Notes: a model not told the origin generated them from the sequence alone. Shown: positions 7,837 through 16,136, numbered from the stretch's first letter. The stretch: 26,902 nt of DNA from Alloiococcus sp035301245 (GCA_035301245.1 DATGUS010000002.1:1-26902); one strand, 5' to 3'. A program made the numbers and translations.

Positions 7837-8005
7837 TATTTGACTCCTATTCATTTATTTTATTTAGTATAATACAAACTAATTTTAAAATCATTAAACG
7901 TGTTCTGTGTTAGGGGAGTAGTCAAATGGCGACTTCATAAAAATTAAAATATAAAAGCCATTTAAAATTCTTAAATCAGAAAGTTAATATTTAAATAACT
8001 AAACT

Positions 8006-8296
8006 ATGATTCAATCAAACGAACTTTATTTATACGATACAACGGTAACTGGATTAGTTTCTTATTTCTTCAAAATTCAAGGGACAACTGCTTCAGCTAG
8101 TTTTGGCATTACAGGATTATCAGGACCGATTACTGCCTTTAGTTTTATGGAAGGAAATGTTATGATTCGTTTGTTAGTTCTAATTGTGCAGTATTTAGTT
8201 GTCCCATTAGCTATAGCATTTGTAACACATCATTTATTTACACGTATGAACTTATATAACTATGACGTATTTAAATTTATGGGCAATGACAATTAA
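8006..8296 (+). pseudogene. C-terminal stump of a PTS IIC-type transporter
   Basis: The 96 residues from the first ATG contain segments typical of the C-terminal end of a PTS EIIC membrane protein (GTTASASFGITGLSGPITAF, then a membrane segment of VQYLVVPLAIAFVTHH type and a tail ending FKFMGNDN). The frame is closed by TAA just upstream of 8006 and no ribosome binding site precedes the ATG. The usual several hundred N-terminal residues with the substrate site are absent. It is therefore a 5'-deleted remnant. It lies 24 bases before the D-lactate dehydrogenase gene and may once have been its operon partner. Confidence 0.6.
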
Positions 8297-8320
8297 TATC
8301 TTTTAGAAAGAGGAATTTAC

Positions 8321-9322
8321 ATGACTAAGATTGCTGTGTATCAAGTACGAGAAGAAGAATTACCTATCGTTAAAAAGTGGTCAAAAGACAATAACGTAGA
8401 AGTGAAAATTATTGACGGCCAAATAACTCCACAAAATATACACTTAGCTAAGGAGTGTGATGGGGTAACAACCAGCCAAAACACTAAAGTTCCGACTGAA
8501 GTTTATGAAAAGTTAAAAGAGTATGGCATCAAACAAATTGCTCAACGAAGTGCGGGCTATGATTACTATGATTTAGACGCAGCAACTAAAAATAACATTA
8601 TTATAAGTAATGTACCCGTGTATTCACCAGAATCAATTGCTGAGTTTGCAATTACCCAAACTTTAATGTTACTTCGTAAAGTTAACAAAATTGAAGTAAA
8701 AACAAAAGAAGGCGACTTCCGTTGGCAGCCAGGTATTCGTGGAGGCTTGCTTGGTGAAATGACAGTAGGCGTTATTGGTACTGGTCATATTGGCCGTATC
8801 GTAGCAAAATTATTTAAAGGTTTTGGGGCTAAAGTAATCGGTTATGATCTTTATCCAAATGACGAAGCAACAAAATACTTAGAGTATAAAGACAGTGTCG
8901 AAGAGGTTGTCAAAGAAGCCGATGTGGTGACTTTACATGTTCCAGCAACAGCTGATAATCACCACCAATTTGATTATGAAATGTTTAAACAATTCAAACC
9001 AACGGCATATTTTATCAACGATGCTCGAGGTTCTATTGTGGACACTGAAGGTTTAATCCAAGCTTTAGATGAAGGTCTAATTGCAGGAGCTGCTTTAGAT
9101 ACTTATGAAAATGAAGGTCCATATATTCCAGTGGATAATCGTGAGACTGGAATTGATGATAAATTATTCCAACGTCTTCTAGACCACCCAAAAATATTAT
9201 TCACTCCACATATTGCTCACTATACAGATGTATCTGTGCGTAACATTATGAATATTGGGTTAGATTCTACTCTTGAAGTCATAAAAACTGGAGATACAAA
9301 AAATCGTGTAAACAAAGTATAA
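8321..9322 (+). CDS. ldhD: D-lactate dehydrogenase (D-2-hydroxyacid dehydrogenase)
   Basis: This 333-residue NAD-dependent enzyme belongs to the D-isomer 2-hydroxyacid dehydrogenases and is expected to reduce pyruvate to D-lactate while regenerating NAD+. The Rossmann fold has GTGHIG at 153-158 followed by an acidic D176 in VIGYD. Catalytic residues fit the family: R236 in NDARGSIVDT, E265 in DTYENEG, and H297 in PHIAH. Length and the KLFQRLLDHPKILFTPH region agree with lactobacillal and staphylococcal D-LDH. The start is ATG 8321 after AAAGAGG. I see no promoter in the 24 bases after the PTS stump, so its promoter should lie upstream of that stump. It ends in a hairpin at 9345-9380. Confidence 0.92.
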   Translation: MTKIAVYQVREEELPIVKKWSKDNNVEVKIIDGQITPQNIHLAKECDGVTTSQNTKVPTEVYEKLKEYGIKQIAQRSAGYDYYDLDAATKNNIIISNVPVYSPESIAEFAITQTLMLLRKVNKIEVKTKEGDFRWQPGIRGGLLGEMTVGVIGTGHIGRIVAKLFKGFGAKVIGYDLYPNDEATKYLEYKDSVEEVVKEADVVTLHVPATADNHHQFDYEMFKQFKPTAYFINDARGSIVDTEGLIQALDEGLIAGAALDTYENEGPYIPVDNRETGIDDKLFQRLLDHPKILFTPHIAHYTDVSVRNIMNIGLDSTLEVIKTGDTKNRVNKV

Positions 9323-9344
9323 TTTAATAAATTTATATTTAAAA

Positions 9345-9380
9345 AAAGACTATGGATTTTAAAAAGAATCCATAGTCTTT
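9345..9380 (+). terminator. Terminator hairpin of ldhD, with its T-run replaced
   Basis: A perfect 14-bp stem (AAAGACTATGGATT / AATCCATAGTCTTT) with an 8-base loop follows ldhD. The stem ends in only three T residues and runs directly into dhaL coding sequence, so the usual T-run is missing. The junction looks like the edge of a deletion. Confidence 0.75.
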
Positions 9381-9584
9381 GTGGATGCATGGATAGCTTC
9401 TGTCGATACTATTGAAAATAAGAAGTTAACACATGAATTAATTGATGAAGCGGTTGAATCCACTAAATCAATGAAAACGAAAAAAGGTCGCGCCTCGTAT
9501 GTAGGGGACCGTTCCATCGGTCATATTGATCCTGGTGTTTACTCTTCAGGATTATTATTTCATGCGTTGTTAAGAGCGGAGTAA
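9381..9584 (+). pseudogene. dhaL: dhaL, C-terminal fragment (dihydroxyacetone kinase subunit L)
   Basis: Sixty-seven codons encode the end of DhaL. The segment STKSMKTKKGRASYVGDRSI followed by GHIDPGVYSSGLLFHALL is the conserved C-terminus of the ADP-binding subunit of PTS-dependent dihydroxyacetone kinase. Full DhaL is about 190-210 residues, so two thirds at the 5' end are gone and the remainder is fused to the ldhD terminator stem. There is no ribosome binding site or proper start. It runs into dhaM with a 5-base gap, as in an intact dha operon. Confidence 0.8.
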
Positions 9585-9589
9585 GAGTA

Positions 9590-9963
9590 ATGGAAAAAAC
9601 AGGAATTATTATTGTTTCTCATGTCCATGAAATAGCAGAAGGAATTCATCGTCTGATTAAAGAGGTGGCAGCAGATGTTGATATCCAAGTGGTTGGTGGA
9701 GTCGGTGACAATGAAATCGGAACAAGTTTTGATACAGCTTTAGAAGCGATTAATAACAGTTCTGCTAAAAACTTATTAGCTTTTTATGATTTAGGTAGTG
9801 CCAAAATGAATTTAAAATGGCAATGGAAATGAGCGATAAAACCATTAAAATATATGATGCGCCAGTTGTCGAAGGAGCATATACTGCTGCTACTTTATTA
9901 CGAGTCGGTGTGGATCAGAAAAACATTGAAGAGCAGCTAGAAGATATTCATATCGTAAAATAA
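9590..9963 (+). pseudogene. dhaM: dhaM, frameshifted (PTS-dependent dihydroxyacetone kinase phosphotransferase)
   Basis: The first part encodes the start of DhaM, an EIIA-like protein that relays phosphate to DhaL-bound ADP. H11 in IIIVSHVHEIAEG is the expected phosphorylated histidine, and VVGGVGDNEIGTSFD and LLAFYDLGSAKMN follow. Near 9814 the frame breaks: the expected AAKMNLEMAME-type reading continues in another frame as SDKTIKIYDAPVVEGAYTAA to a TAA at 9961. The total length is 374 bases, one short of a multiple of three, so a single base was lost. With dhaL truncated and dhaK absent, the pathway is dead at this locus. Confidence 0.85.
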
Positions 9964-10299
9964 AGAAAAAACATCAATCTTTTCCACTAGCCATATAAAG
10001 CTTAAAATTTGTAAAAGCTTTCAAAACATTAGAATAAAAGATTCTGGTTATGTCTTGAATTATTTAGACACACTAGAGTCTTTTTATTATTCTAGAGAAT
10101 TTTGTCTTTCGTTTTACTTCGATCAAAATAGACTTCCACTGTAAATTTAATTTATCCCTTGTAGAGAAGACCACTATTCGAACCCCAAATTACTTATGAT
10201 AGGTCAGATTATTTTCTTTACACAAGTGAATAAAATTGAGTAGATGTTTATTTAGTGTTATTCTTATGTTACACAATAATTAAAGGAGCTTTGATAGAT
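9964..10299. other. Intergenic region before the P450 gene
   Basis: These 336 bases contain no convincing gene. A weak promoter candidate is TTTACA (10218-10223) with TAGATG 17 bases later. A short palindromic pair AAAGCTT/AAGCTTT lies near 10000-10021. Nothing else stands out. Confidence 0.5.
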
Positions 10300-11547
10300 A
10301 TGACAGATATACCGTCCGTAAAAATTAAAGTAAAAGATCTAAAACCAAGCTACACACTTTTACAAGAAGCACGTGATGAAGTAGATGCACCGGTAGTAAA
10401 AGTAAAAGCACTTACAAAAGAAGTCATTGCCATTTATGGGAAAAAAGCAGCTGAAACTTTTTATAATCCAAAAAATTTCAAACGTGAAGGTGCCATGCCA
10501 GATGTTGTATTAAATACATTGTTTGGTCAAGGTGGCGTCCAAACATTAGATGGAGAAGAGCATCACCATCGAAAAAATATATTTATGGATTTAATGACAC
10601 CTGAACGAATAGACGTGTATCATGATATTCTTGATGAAAAAATGACAGCAGCATTTGAAGCTGAACAAGGAACGTTTGATTTGTTTAGTCTCTCTCGTAG
10701 AGTGTTGTTTGAAGCTGTTACAGAATGGGCTGGAATTAATTTAGATGATTTGTCAGAAAAAGAAATTGATGACCTATCTAAATACCAAATTTCAATGATT
10801 AGCACATCCTTCACCTCTCCTGGCGAACATATAAAAGGCATAAGTGATCGTAAAAAATCAGAAAAATGGGCACAAAGATTAATTAAAGAAGCCCGTGAGA
10901 ATCCGGTTCCTGGTAAAGAAGATGTTGCATTATACGCATTTGCAGAAGCAACAGATTTAGAAGGTGAATTATTACCAGTAGAAGTCGCAGCTGTTGAGTT
11001 ATTAAATATTATTCGACCGACTTTAGCTTTAACGGTTTGGGCTGCTCTTATGGGCCATGCTTTGTTTAGTCAAGATGATATTTATAATGAATTAAAAGAT
11101 GATTTCGATCGCTTACAAGATTCATTTATTCAAGAATTACGCCGTTATTATCCATTTTTCCCTATGCTACCTGCTATTAGTCTTCGAGATGTTGAGGTTG
11201 ATGGCTATACTATACCAGAAGATAGCTGGGTGGTTTTAGATATCTATGGCACAAATCATGATTCACGACACATAGAAAATCCAGAAACATTCAAAGTTGA
11301 CCGTTACGTTGAGAATGCTAAAGATATTTCTTATGAAGAAGAGTATGAAATGATAGCACAAGGTGGAGGAGATTTCCGAAGCATGCACCGTTGCGCAGGT
11401 GAATGGATCACATTACACACTTTACGTGTTTTATCCGATCATTTAGTAAATAAATTTGACTTTACTATTCCAGAACAAGATTTTGAAATTGCGCTGGATC
11501 ATTTCCCAACGTACCCACAAGATGGTGTATTACTGTTTAAAGATTAA
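10300..11547 (+). CDS. CYP152-family cytochrome P450 fatty-acid peroxygenase
   Basis: This 415-residue soluble P450 uses hydrogen peroxide on long-chain fatty acids. The heme-thiolate ligand is C365 in the CYP152-specific motif GGGDFRSMHRCAGEWIT, and the carboxylate-binding pair R239-P240 (NIIRP) replaces the usual acid-alcohol pair. The start is set by AAAGGAG before ATG 10300; an earlier in-frame ATG at 10255 has no binding site. The position that is His85 in the decarboxylase OleT of Jeotgalicoccus is Q81 here (GGVQTLDG), as in Bacillus P450 BSbeta. That predicts alpha/beta-hydroxylation rather than terminal alkene formation, though Gln does not exclude some decarboxylation. It is a single-gene unit ending in a strong terminator. 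Confidence 0.92.
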   Translation: MTDIPSVKIKVKDLKPSYTLLQEARDEVDAPVVKVKALTKEVIAIYGKKAAETFYNPKNFKREGAMPDVVLNTLFGQGGVQTLDGEEHHHRKNIFMDLMTPERIDVYHDILDEKMTAAFEAEQGTFDLFSLSRRVLFEAVTEWAGINLDDLSEKEIDDLSKYQISMISTSFTSPGEHIKGISDRKKSEKWAQRLIKEARENPVPGKEDVALYAFAEATDLEGELLPVEVAAVELLNIIRPTLALTVWAALMGHALFSQDDIYNELKDDFDRLQDSFIQELRRYYPFFPMLPAISLRDVEVDGYTIPEDSWVVLDIYGTNHDSRHIENPETFKVDRYVENAKDISYEEEYEMIAQGGGDFRSMHRCAGEWITLHTLRVLSDHLVNKFDFTIPEQDFEIALDHFPTYPQDGVLLFKD

Positions 11548-11561
11548 AAAAGAATTGATTC

Positions 11562-11597
11562 AAAAAGTGATTGGAGAAACTCCAATCACTTTTTTTA
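11562..11597 (+). terminator. Terminator of the CYP152 gene
   Basis: A perfect 15-bp stem (AAAAAGTGATTGGAG / CTCCAATCACTTTTT) with an AAA loop and continuing T residues lies 14 bases after the stop. Confidence 0.92.
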
Positions 11598-11653
11598 TGA
11601 ATCATATATAAATACTGGTCATAAACTAGTAAAATAACTTTTAGAAAAAATAA

Positions 11654-12643
<990 letters not shown>

Positions 12644-12672
12644 TTGTTTATTATACATCGATTTGGTACAAT
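12644..12672 (+). promoter_or_regulatory. Promoter of the SAM-riboswitch transcript
   Basis: TTGTTT (12644-12649) and TACAAT (12667-12672) are separated by 17 bases and lie about 26 bases before the riboswitch. Confidence 0.65.
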
Positions 12673-12698
12673 ATACTCATCAATAATGAAATATCACA

Positions 12699-12833
12699 AC
12701 TTATTATGAGCAACTGAGGGATTTGGCCCGATGACGTTGCAGCAACCGACCTTTTGGCACGGTGCTCCATCCAACTCTTTTGAGAAAGATAAGTCTATCC
12801 TATTTGGCATGACTTATTTGTTGTGCTTTTTTT
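12699..12833 (+). promoter_or_regulatory. SAM-I (S-box) riboswitch with antiterminator/terminator platform
   Basis: The S-box core is clear: GAG-CAACTGAGGGATTTGGCCCGATGA, then GCAACC, GGCACGGTGCTCCATCC and GAGAAAGATAAG. P1 pairs ACTTAT (12699-12704) with ATAAGT (12789-12794). The platform can also be read. ATAAGTC (12789-12795) can pair with GACTTAT (12811-12817) as an antiterminator, or GCATGAC (12807-12813) can pair with GTTGTGC (12820-12826, two G-U pairs) as a terminator followed by seven T residues. SAM binding frees the terminator, so the downstream gene should be expressed when SAM is low. Confidence 0.93.
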
Positions 12834-12860
12834 ATTGAAAAAAATATAGGAGTGATGTTA

Positions 12861-13196
12861 ATGGATAAGATGACAAACGCTGAATTGGTATTGAAGGATC
12901 TATTGGAAAATAAAAGTCGTAATCATCATTATTTTAAAGTTGATAAGATGACAAATGCTGAACGAGCAGTGCATTTGTTGCAAACAATTGAACTTTCTGT
13001 CTTTCATCTTTTTAAAAGAATAACAGATAACAAACATATCAAACACATCCCAACTGTTATCAATCGCAGTGCATTAAAACACTATGAAGTTTATGATGAG
13101 TTGGTTCACTTGTTAAAGACCGTAGATCCTAATGATCCAGATTTTGATAGATTACTAACACAAATAGAACAATCATACTATCCAAGCATTGAATAG
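12861..13196 (+). CDS. Unrecognised small protein under SAM-riboswitch control
   Basis: This 111-residue soluble protein has no signal peptide or membrane segment and looks largely helical (for example RAVHLLQTIELSVFHLFKRI and the acidic C-terminal half). The start at 12861 is chosen because AGGAG ends 8 bases before it; GTG/ATG codons at 12852 and 12855 overlap that binding site. An internal repeat is visible: DKMTNAE occurs at 2-8 and 28-34, matching a near-identical 21-base repeat at 12864 and 12942, so the N-terminus looks duplicated by 26 codons. The SAM-I switch implies a role linked to methionine, cysteine or SAM supply, but no family is recognised. It is transcribed alone and followed by a terminator. 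Confidence 0.8.
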   Translation: MDKMTNAELVLKDLLENKSRNHHYFKVDKMTNAERAVHLLQTIELSVFHLFKRITDNKHIKHIPTVINRSALKHYEVYDELVHLLKTVDPNDPDFDRLLTQIEQSYYPSIE

Positions 13197-13207
13197 TAAC
13201 TAATATA

Positions 13208-13289
13208 AAAAAGACTAGGGTATAAATGAAACACATCGATGAAAATGGATTTAACCAAGCATAATAGACTTTCCTACCCTAGTCTTTTT
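13208..13289. terminator. Long-loop terminator between convergent genes
   Basis: A perfect 15-bp stem (AAAAAGACTAGGGTA / TACCCTAGTCTTTTT) encloses a 52-base loop. A and T runs on either side allow it to serve the plus-strand gene at 12861 and possibly the minus-strand gene ending at 13346. The loop is much longer than usual. Confidence 0.75.
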
Positions 13290-13345
13290 GTTTACTATTT
13301 AACAGTGAACATATTTTCATATTATTTTTATAAACTTTCTATATT

Positions 13346-14767
13346 TTATAATCTCAATAAGCTATTATCATCTTCAACCCGGTATATTTCGATATCTCCT
13401 TGAAAATTGTAAATTCTAGATTTGTTTAGTGTTATCATTAGTCTAACTATTTGACGATTTAACGGTTGACTAAGTTGTATTCGATAACGGTGATCAATCT
13501 TTTCAAGTGTCACGTCAATTCCTTCAACTTTTTTATGATCAAAGGTATAAAGTTCTATATTAATATATCCACCTTCTTCTATAACCGCATCCATATACAT
13601 TTCTTCAGATAAGAACACAAAGCCATTCGTATTGATTTGAGCAGTTTTAGATGCATCTTTTGGAGCAATGTATGCATAGCGGTCATGTTCAATATATGCT
13701 CTTGCGAAAGTAGTTTCTCTAAAATCCGTATGCGAGCCATTCCCACCCATGTAATAAAAATAAGTTCGGTCGCCAATTTTAACCGGTAAGGCACTGAAGA
13801 TAACGCTATTATCAAAAGTACCATCTACATAATCACCATGTCCACGTTCGATAAATGGCTGATTGGGCGCAACATAATTCCAACCGCGGTGCTTATAAGA
13901 ATAGGTTAGCTCTAAATCAACTTTATCAAAATTCGGATCATCCATATCCCCTTCATGATACATAGAAGCTAACCCAAGTTGATAATCACCGTCGTCAAAG
14001 ATAGGCATCGAATAAATTTGGTTATTATATCCTCGAGGTTGTAGAATTTCTTCCGGTGATGTCCAATTGATAAAATCTCTACTTGTTGACATACATGATA
14101 TACGCATAGAATCGCGCCACTTTCGTGTGACCAAAAGATATTTCTGCAGATGCTCATCAAAATAGATACTGTTATGTGTATCAGCTCTAGGATTAAAGTT
14201 ATCTAGTGGAATAAAGTTATCAAAATGTAGACCATCATCAGAAAAAGCTACAGCTAAATAATGGATGCCATTACCGTAATCGATTTTTGTAAACAGTTTA
14301 TACCGTTTCTTTGGGTTCATCTCATGGTCATCTATAAAGACTGAAGTTCCATGCAAGTAGTGACCAATGATGTTATTGTTTTTGGAACCATTAAATGAGG
14401 TCAAGCCAAGATTTGGTTTCACCCATTTCACTCCATCATCACTTTCTGCGTAACATAGAGACACCACGCGATCGGTTGATGGTTGATATGTATTATTTTG
14501 ACGTTCTTCTAGTGTAAAATTACTGGAGCCTTTATCTGTTGTAAATGTTGAATAATAAGCACGATATTTTTTTATGTAGGGATCATAAAAGACATTAGGA
14601 TAAGAGTTGTCATATCGTACTTCCCATTTTTTGGGATTATTAGTATTAAAGTAGTCTTCTTTAAATATTTCTTTATTCTCTTTAGTTGCTTGATTAACAT
14701 TTATTTCCACGTTTCTACTTTTGAATGGATTGTAGATTCCTTTATCAAAAGCTTGAATCTTTTTCAT
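13346..14767 (-). CDS. Five-bladed beta-propeller protein, GH32/GH43-like
   Basis: This 473-residue protein lacks a signal peptide and is predicted to be cytosolic. It shows the repeated features of the five-bladed propeller of glycoside hydrolase clans containing GH32, GH43 and related families: blade motifs such as PNVFYDPYIKKYRAYYS (about 58-74), LCYAESDDGVKW, LAVAFSDDGLHF and CMSTSRDFINW, each an aromatic strand followed by S.DG.W/F. A beta-rich C-terminal part after about 380 may be a second domain. I cannot assign a precise family or verify the catalytic acids, so the substrate is unknown. A cre site at the promoter supports a role in carbohydrate use. AAGGAG precedes the start by about 10 bases, and it is a single-gene unit. 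Confidence 0.7.
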   Translation of the reverse strand: MKKIQAFDKGIYNPFKSRNVEINVNQATKENKEIFKEDYFNTNNPKKWEVRYDNSYPNVFYDPYIKKYRAYYSTFTTDKGSSNFTLEERQNNTYQPSTDRVVSLCYAESDDGVKWVKPNLGLTSFNGSKNNNIIGHYLHGTSVFIDDHEMNPKKRYKLFTKIDYGNGIHYLAVAFSDDGLHFDNFIPLDNFNPRADTHNSIYFDEHLQKYLLVTRKWRDSMRISCMSTSRDFINWTSPEEILQPRGYNNQIYSMPIFDDGDYQLGLASMYHEGDMDDPNFDKVDLELTYSYKHRGWNYVAPNQPFIERGHGDYVDGTFDNSVIFSALPVKIGDRTYFYYMGGNGSHTDFRETTFARAYIEHDRYAYIAPKDASKTAQINTNGFVFLSEEMYMDAVIEEGGYINIELYTFDHKKVEGIDVTLEKIDHRYRIQLSQPLNRQIVRLMITLNKSRIYNFQGDIEIYRVEDDNSLLRL

Positions 14768-14806
14768 GGGTTGTAATGCTCCTTATGTAGTTATACAAAA
14801 TATTAA

Positions 14807-14847
14807 TGTTATCGTTTTCAGTTTATCACAGTTATAACAGAGGTCAA
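14807..14847 (-). promoter_or_regulatory. Promoter and cre site of the propeller glycosidase-like gene
   Basis: On the minus strand, -35 TTGACC (14842-14847) and -10 TAAACT (14820-14825) are 16 bases apart. TGAAAACGATAACA (14807-14820) follows, overlapping the last -10 base and the expected start point. It matches the CcpA cre consensus TGWAANCGNTNWCA, so glucose repression is likely. Confidence 0.7.
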
Positions 14848-14900
14848 CAGATAGTATTATAATGACCGATAAACATTCTTCATGAGTTTTAAAATAAAAA

Positions 14901-14975
14901 ACACTCAATCAAGAATAACTGCTCAAAACTAAAAATGAAACTTCTTATTTTTTAAATAACATCTTGATTAAGTGT
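14901..14975 (-). terminator. Long-loop terminator of the dsbA-like operon
   Basis: Fourteen paired positions with one mismatch (14901-14914 with 14962-14975, ACACTCAATCAAGA against TCTTGATTAAGTGT) surround a 47-base loop. On the minus strand a T-run follows the stem. The gene ends 14 bases upstream at 14989. Confidence 0.6.
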
Positions 14976-14988
14976 ATTAAAAGCTCAA

Positions 14989-15648
14989 TTAATTCTCAGT
15001 AGCATCTTTATCTTCTAGTTCTTTTAACTCTTTGAAGACATTTTCGAAGACTTCAATAGGCTGAGCACCTGGAACAGCTAATCGGTCATTGAACACAAAG
15101 AATGGTACGCCACGAATACCAATTTGTGATGCTTCATAAATATCTGTTTGTACTTGACTATCATAAGCCTCTTTGTCATGATAAATTTCTTCAACACGGT
15201 CAACGGTTAAGTCTAATTCTTTTGCAATTTTTTTAAGAAAATCTAGATCATTAATAAGTTCACCGTTAATAAAGAATGCTTTGTATAGGCGGTTGTAAAA
15301 TTCAACCCCTTTTCCTTCTTCTTTCGCATATTGGAAAACACGGTGAGCTGGATATGTGTCTGTTAACTTCATCTCATCAAAGTTAAAGTTTAAACCAGCT
15401 TGTTTAGCCATTTGATCCACTTGGTTATTCATATCACGCATTTGCTCTTCTGAAATTCCTTTACGATCCACCATTGCTTGGATATAAGTTTTATCAGGTT
15501 CATACTTCGCACCTGGTTCTAATTGATAGCTCTTAAATTCAATTTTTGCATTTTCTAATTCATCTGCATTCTTTAACGCCTGCAGTAAGTGTTCGCCACC
15601 AATATAGCAAAAAGGACATACGAAATCTGACCAAATTGTTATTTTCAT
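14989..15648 (-). CDS. DsbA/FrnE-family thiol-disulfide oxidoreductase
   Basis: This 219-residue thioredoxin-fold protein has a helical insertion. The active-site pair is C11-PF-C14 in SDFVCPFCYIGG and the cis-proline P182 in RGVPFFVF. The YPAHRVFQYAKEEGKG region fits the 2-hydroxychromene-2-carboxylate isomerase/DsbA FrnE type. There is no signal peptide, so it acts in the cytosol, where relatives help with disulfide stress; in Staphylococcus a related but distinct protein (YjbH) is a Spx adaptor. Its ATG overlaps the stop of the upstream 52-residue gene (ATGA), so translation is coupled. Confidence 0.88.
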   Translation of the reverse strand: MKITIWSDFVCPFCYIGGEHLLQALKNADELENAKIEFKSYQLEPGAKYEPDKTYIQAMVDRKGISEEQMRDMNNQVDQMAKQAGLNFNFDEMKLTDTYPAHRVFQYAKEEGKGVEFYNRLYKAFFINGELINDLDFLKKIAKELDLTVDRVEEIYHDKEAYDSQVQTDIYEASQIGIRGVPFFVFNDRLAVPGAQPIEVFENVFKELKELEDKDATEN

Positions 15649-15803
15649 TCTTTATTTTTCCCCTCTTGTTTTAAAATTTCTACTTCTTCAGATGGTCCGC
15701 AAAAACCTGTTTCAAAATCACAGACTAATCCATCTGACATATCAACTGTTTCAAATTGAGGTATTTTTATTTCTTTTGTAATATCTAACTGTTCTTTAGT
15801 CAT
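15645..15803 (-). CDS. 52-residue two-cysteine protein coupled to the DsbA-like gene
   Basis: An ATG at 15803 with GAGGAG about 9 bases before it opens a 52-codon frame. It ends at TGA 15645-15647, four bases into the overlap with the dsbA-like start. The protein is acidic and hydrophilic, with its only two cysteines in the motif C28-DFETGF-C35-GPSEE. No signal peptide or membrane segment is present. The strong binding site, the ATGA overlap and the cysteine pair argue that it is real and that it is a substrate, partner or metal/thiol carrier of the oxidoreductase (inference). The family is not recognised. Confidence 0.7.
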   Translation of the reverse strand: MTKEQLDITKEIKIPQFETVDMSDGLVCDFETGFCGPSEEVEILKQEGKNKE

Positions 15804-15829
15804 TTTTATTCAACTCCTCGTCTCACTTA

Positions 15830-16082
15830 TAATTGTATTTCAAAAACGGTAAGATTTCACTTCATTTGTTTTAAATTGTTATTAATAGGTATTGGTTTTA
15901 GACTTGGTAAGTCTGTCTGTATATTAAAAAAAGAACGATTAGACAGAAAAAATTTAATGTAAGATGATTAAATCAGTTGTCTCTTACAACTATTTACACA
16001 TGAGTAAATCAATGTTTTTTAATAGTTTAAAAAATAGTCTAATAAACAGTTGTTGTACGCAACTATTTTAAACGATTCAACT
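15830..16082. other. Intergenic region with paired hairpin repeats
   Basis: No gene is visible. Two 22-base sequences beginning CAGTTGT and ending CAACTATTT (15974-15995 and 16047-16068) can each fold as a small hairpin. AGACTT/AAGTCT (near 15899-15914) and TTTTTTAA/TTAAAAAA (near 16015-16034) form further short inverted repeats. Confidence 0.4.
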
Positions 16083-16136
16083 AAAAAAACGCATCAATAA
16101 TTTCAGACTTACTTCATGTATCTCTGATTATTGATG
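16083..16136 (-). terminator. Terminator of the 234-residue membrane-anchored protein gene
   Basis: CATCAATAAT-TT-CAGA (16092-16107) pairs with TCTGATTATTGATG (16123-16136), leaving a two-base bulge and a 15-base loop. On the minus strand GCG and seven T residues follow. It starts 13 bases after the stop of the gene ending at 16149. Confidence 0.8.

Noticed and set aside
10150..10200. TTCGAACCCC resembling a tRNA T-arm
   Set aside because: No matching T-stem, anticodon arm or acceptor stem can be found on either strand.
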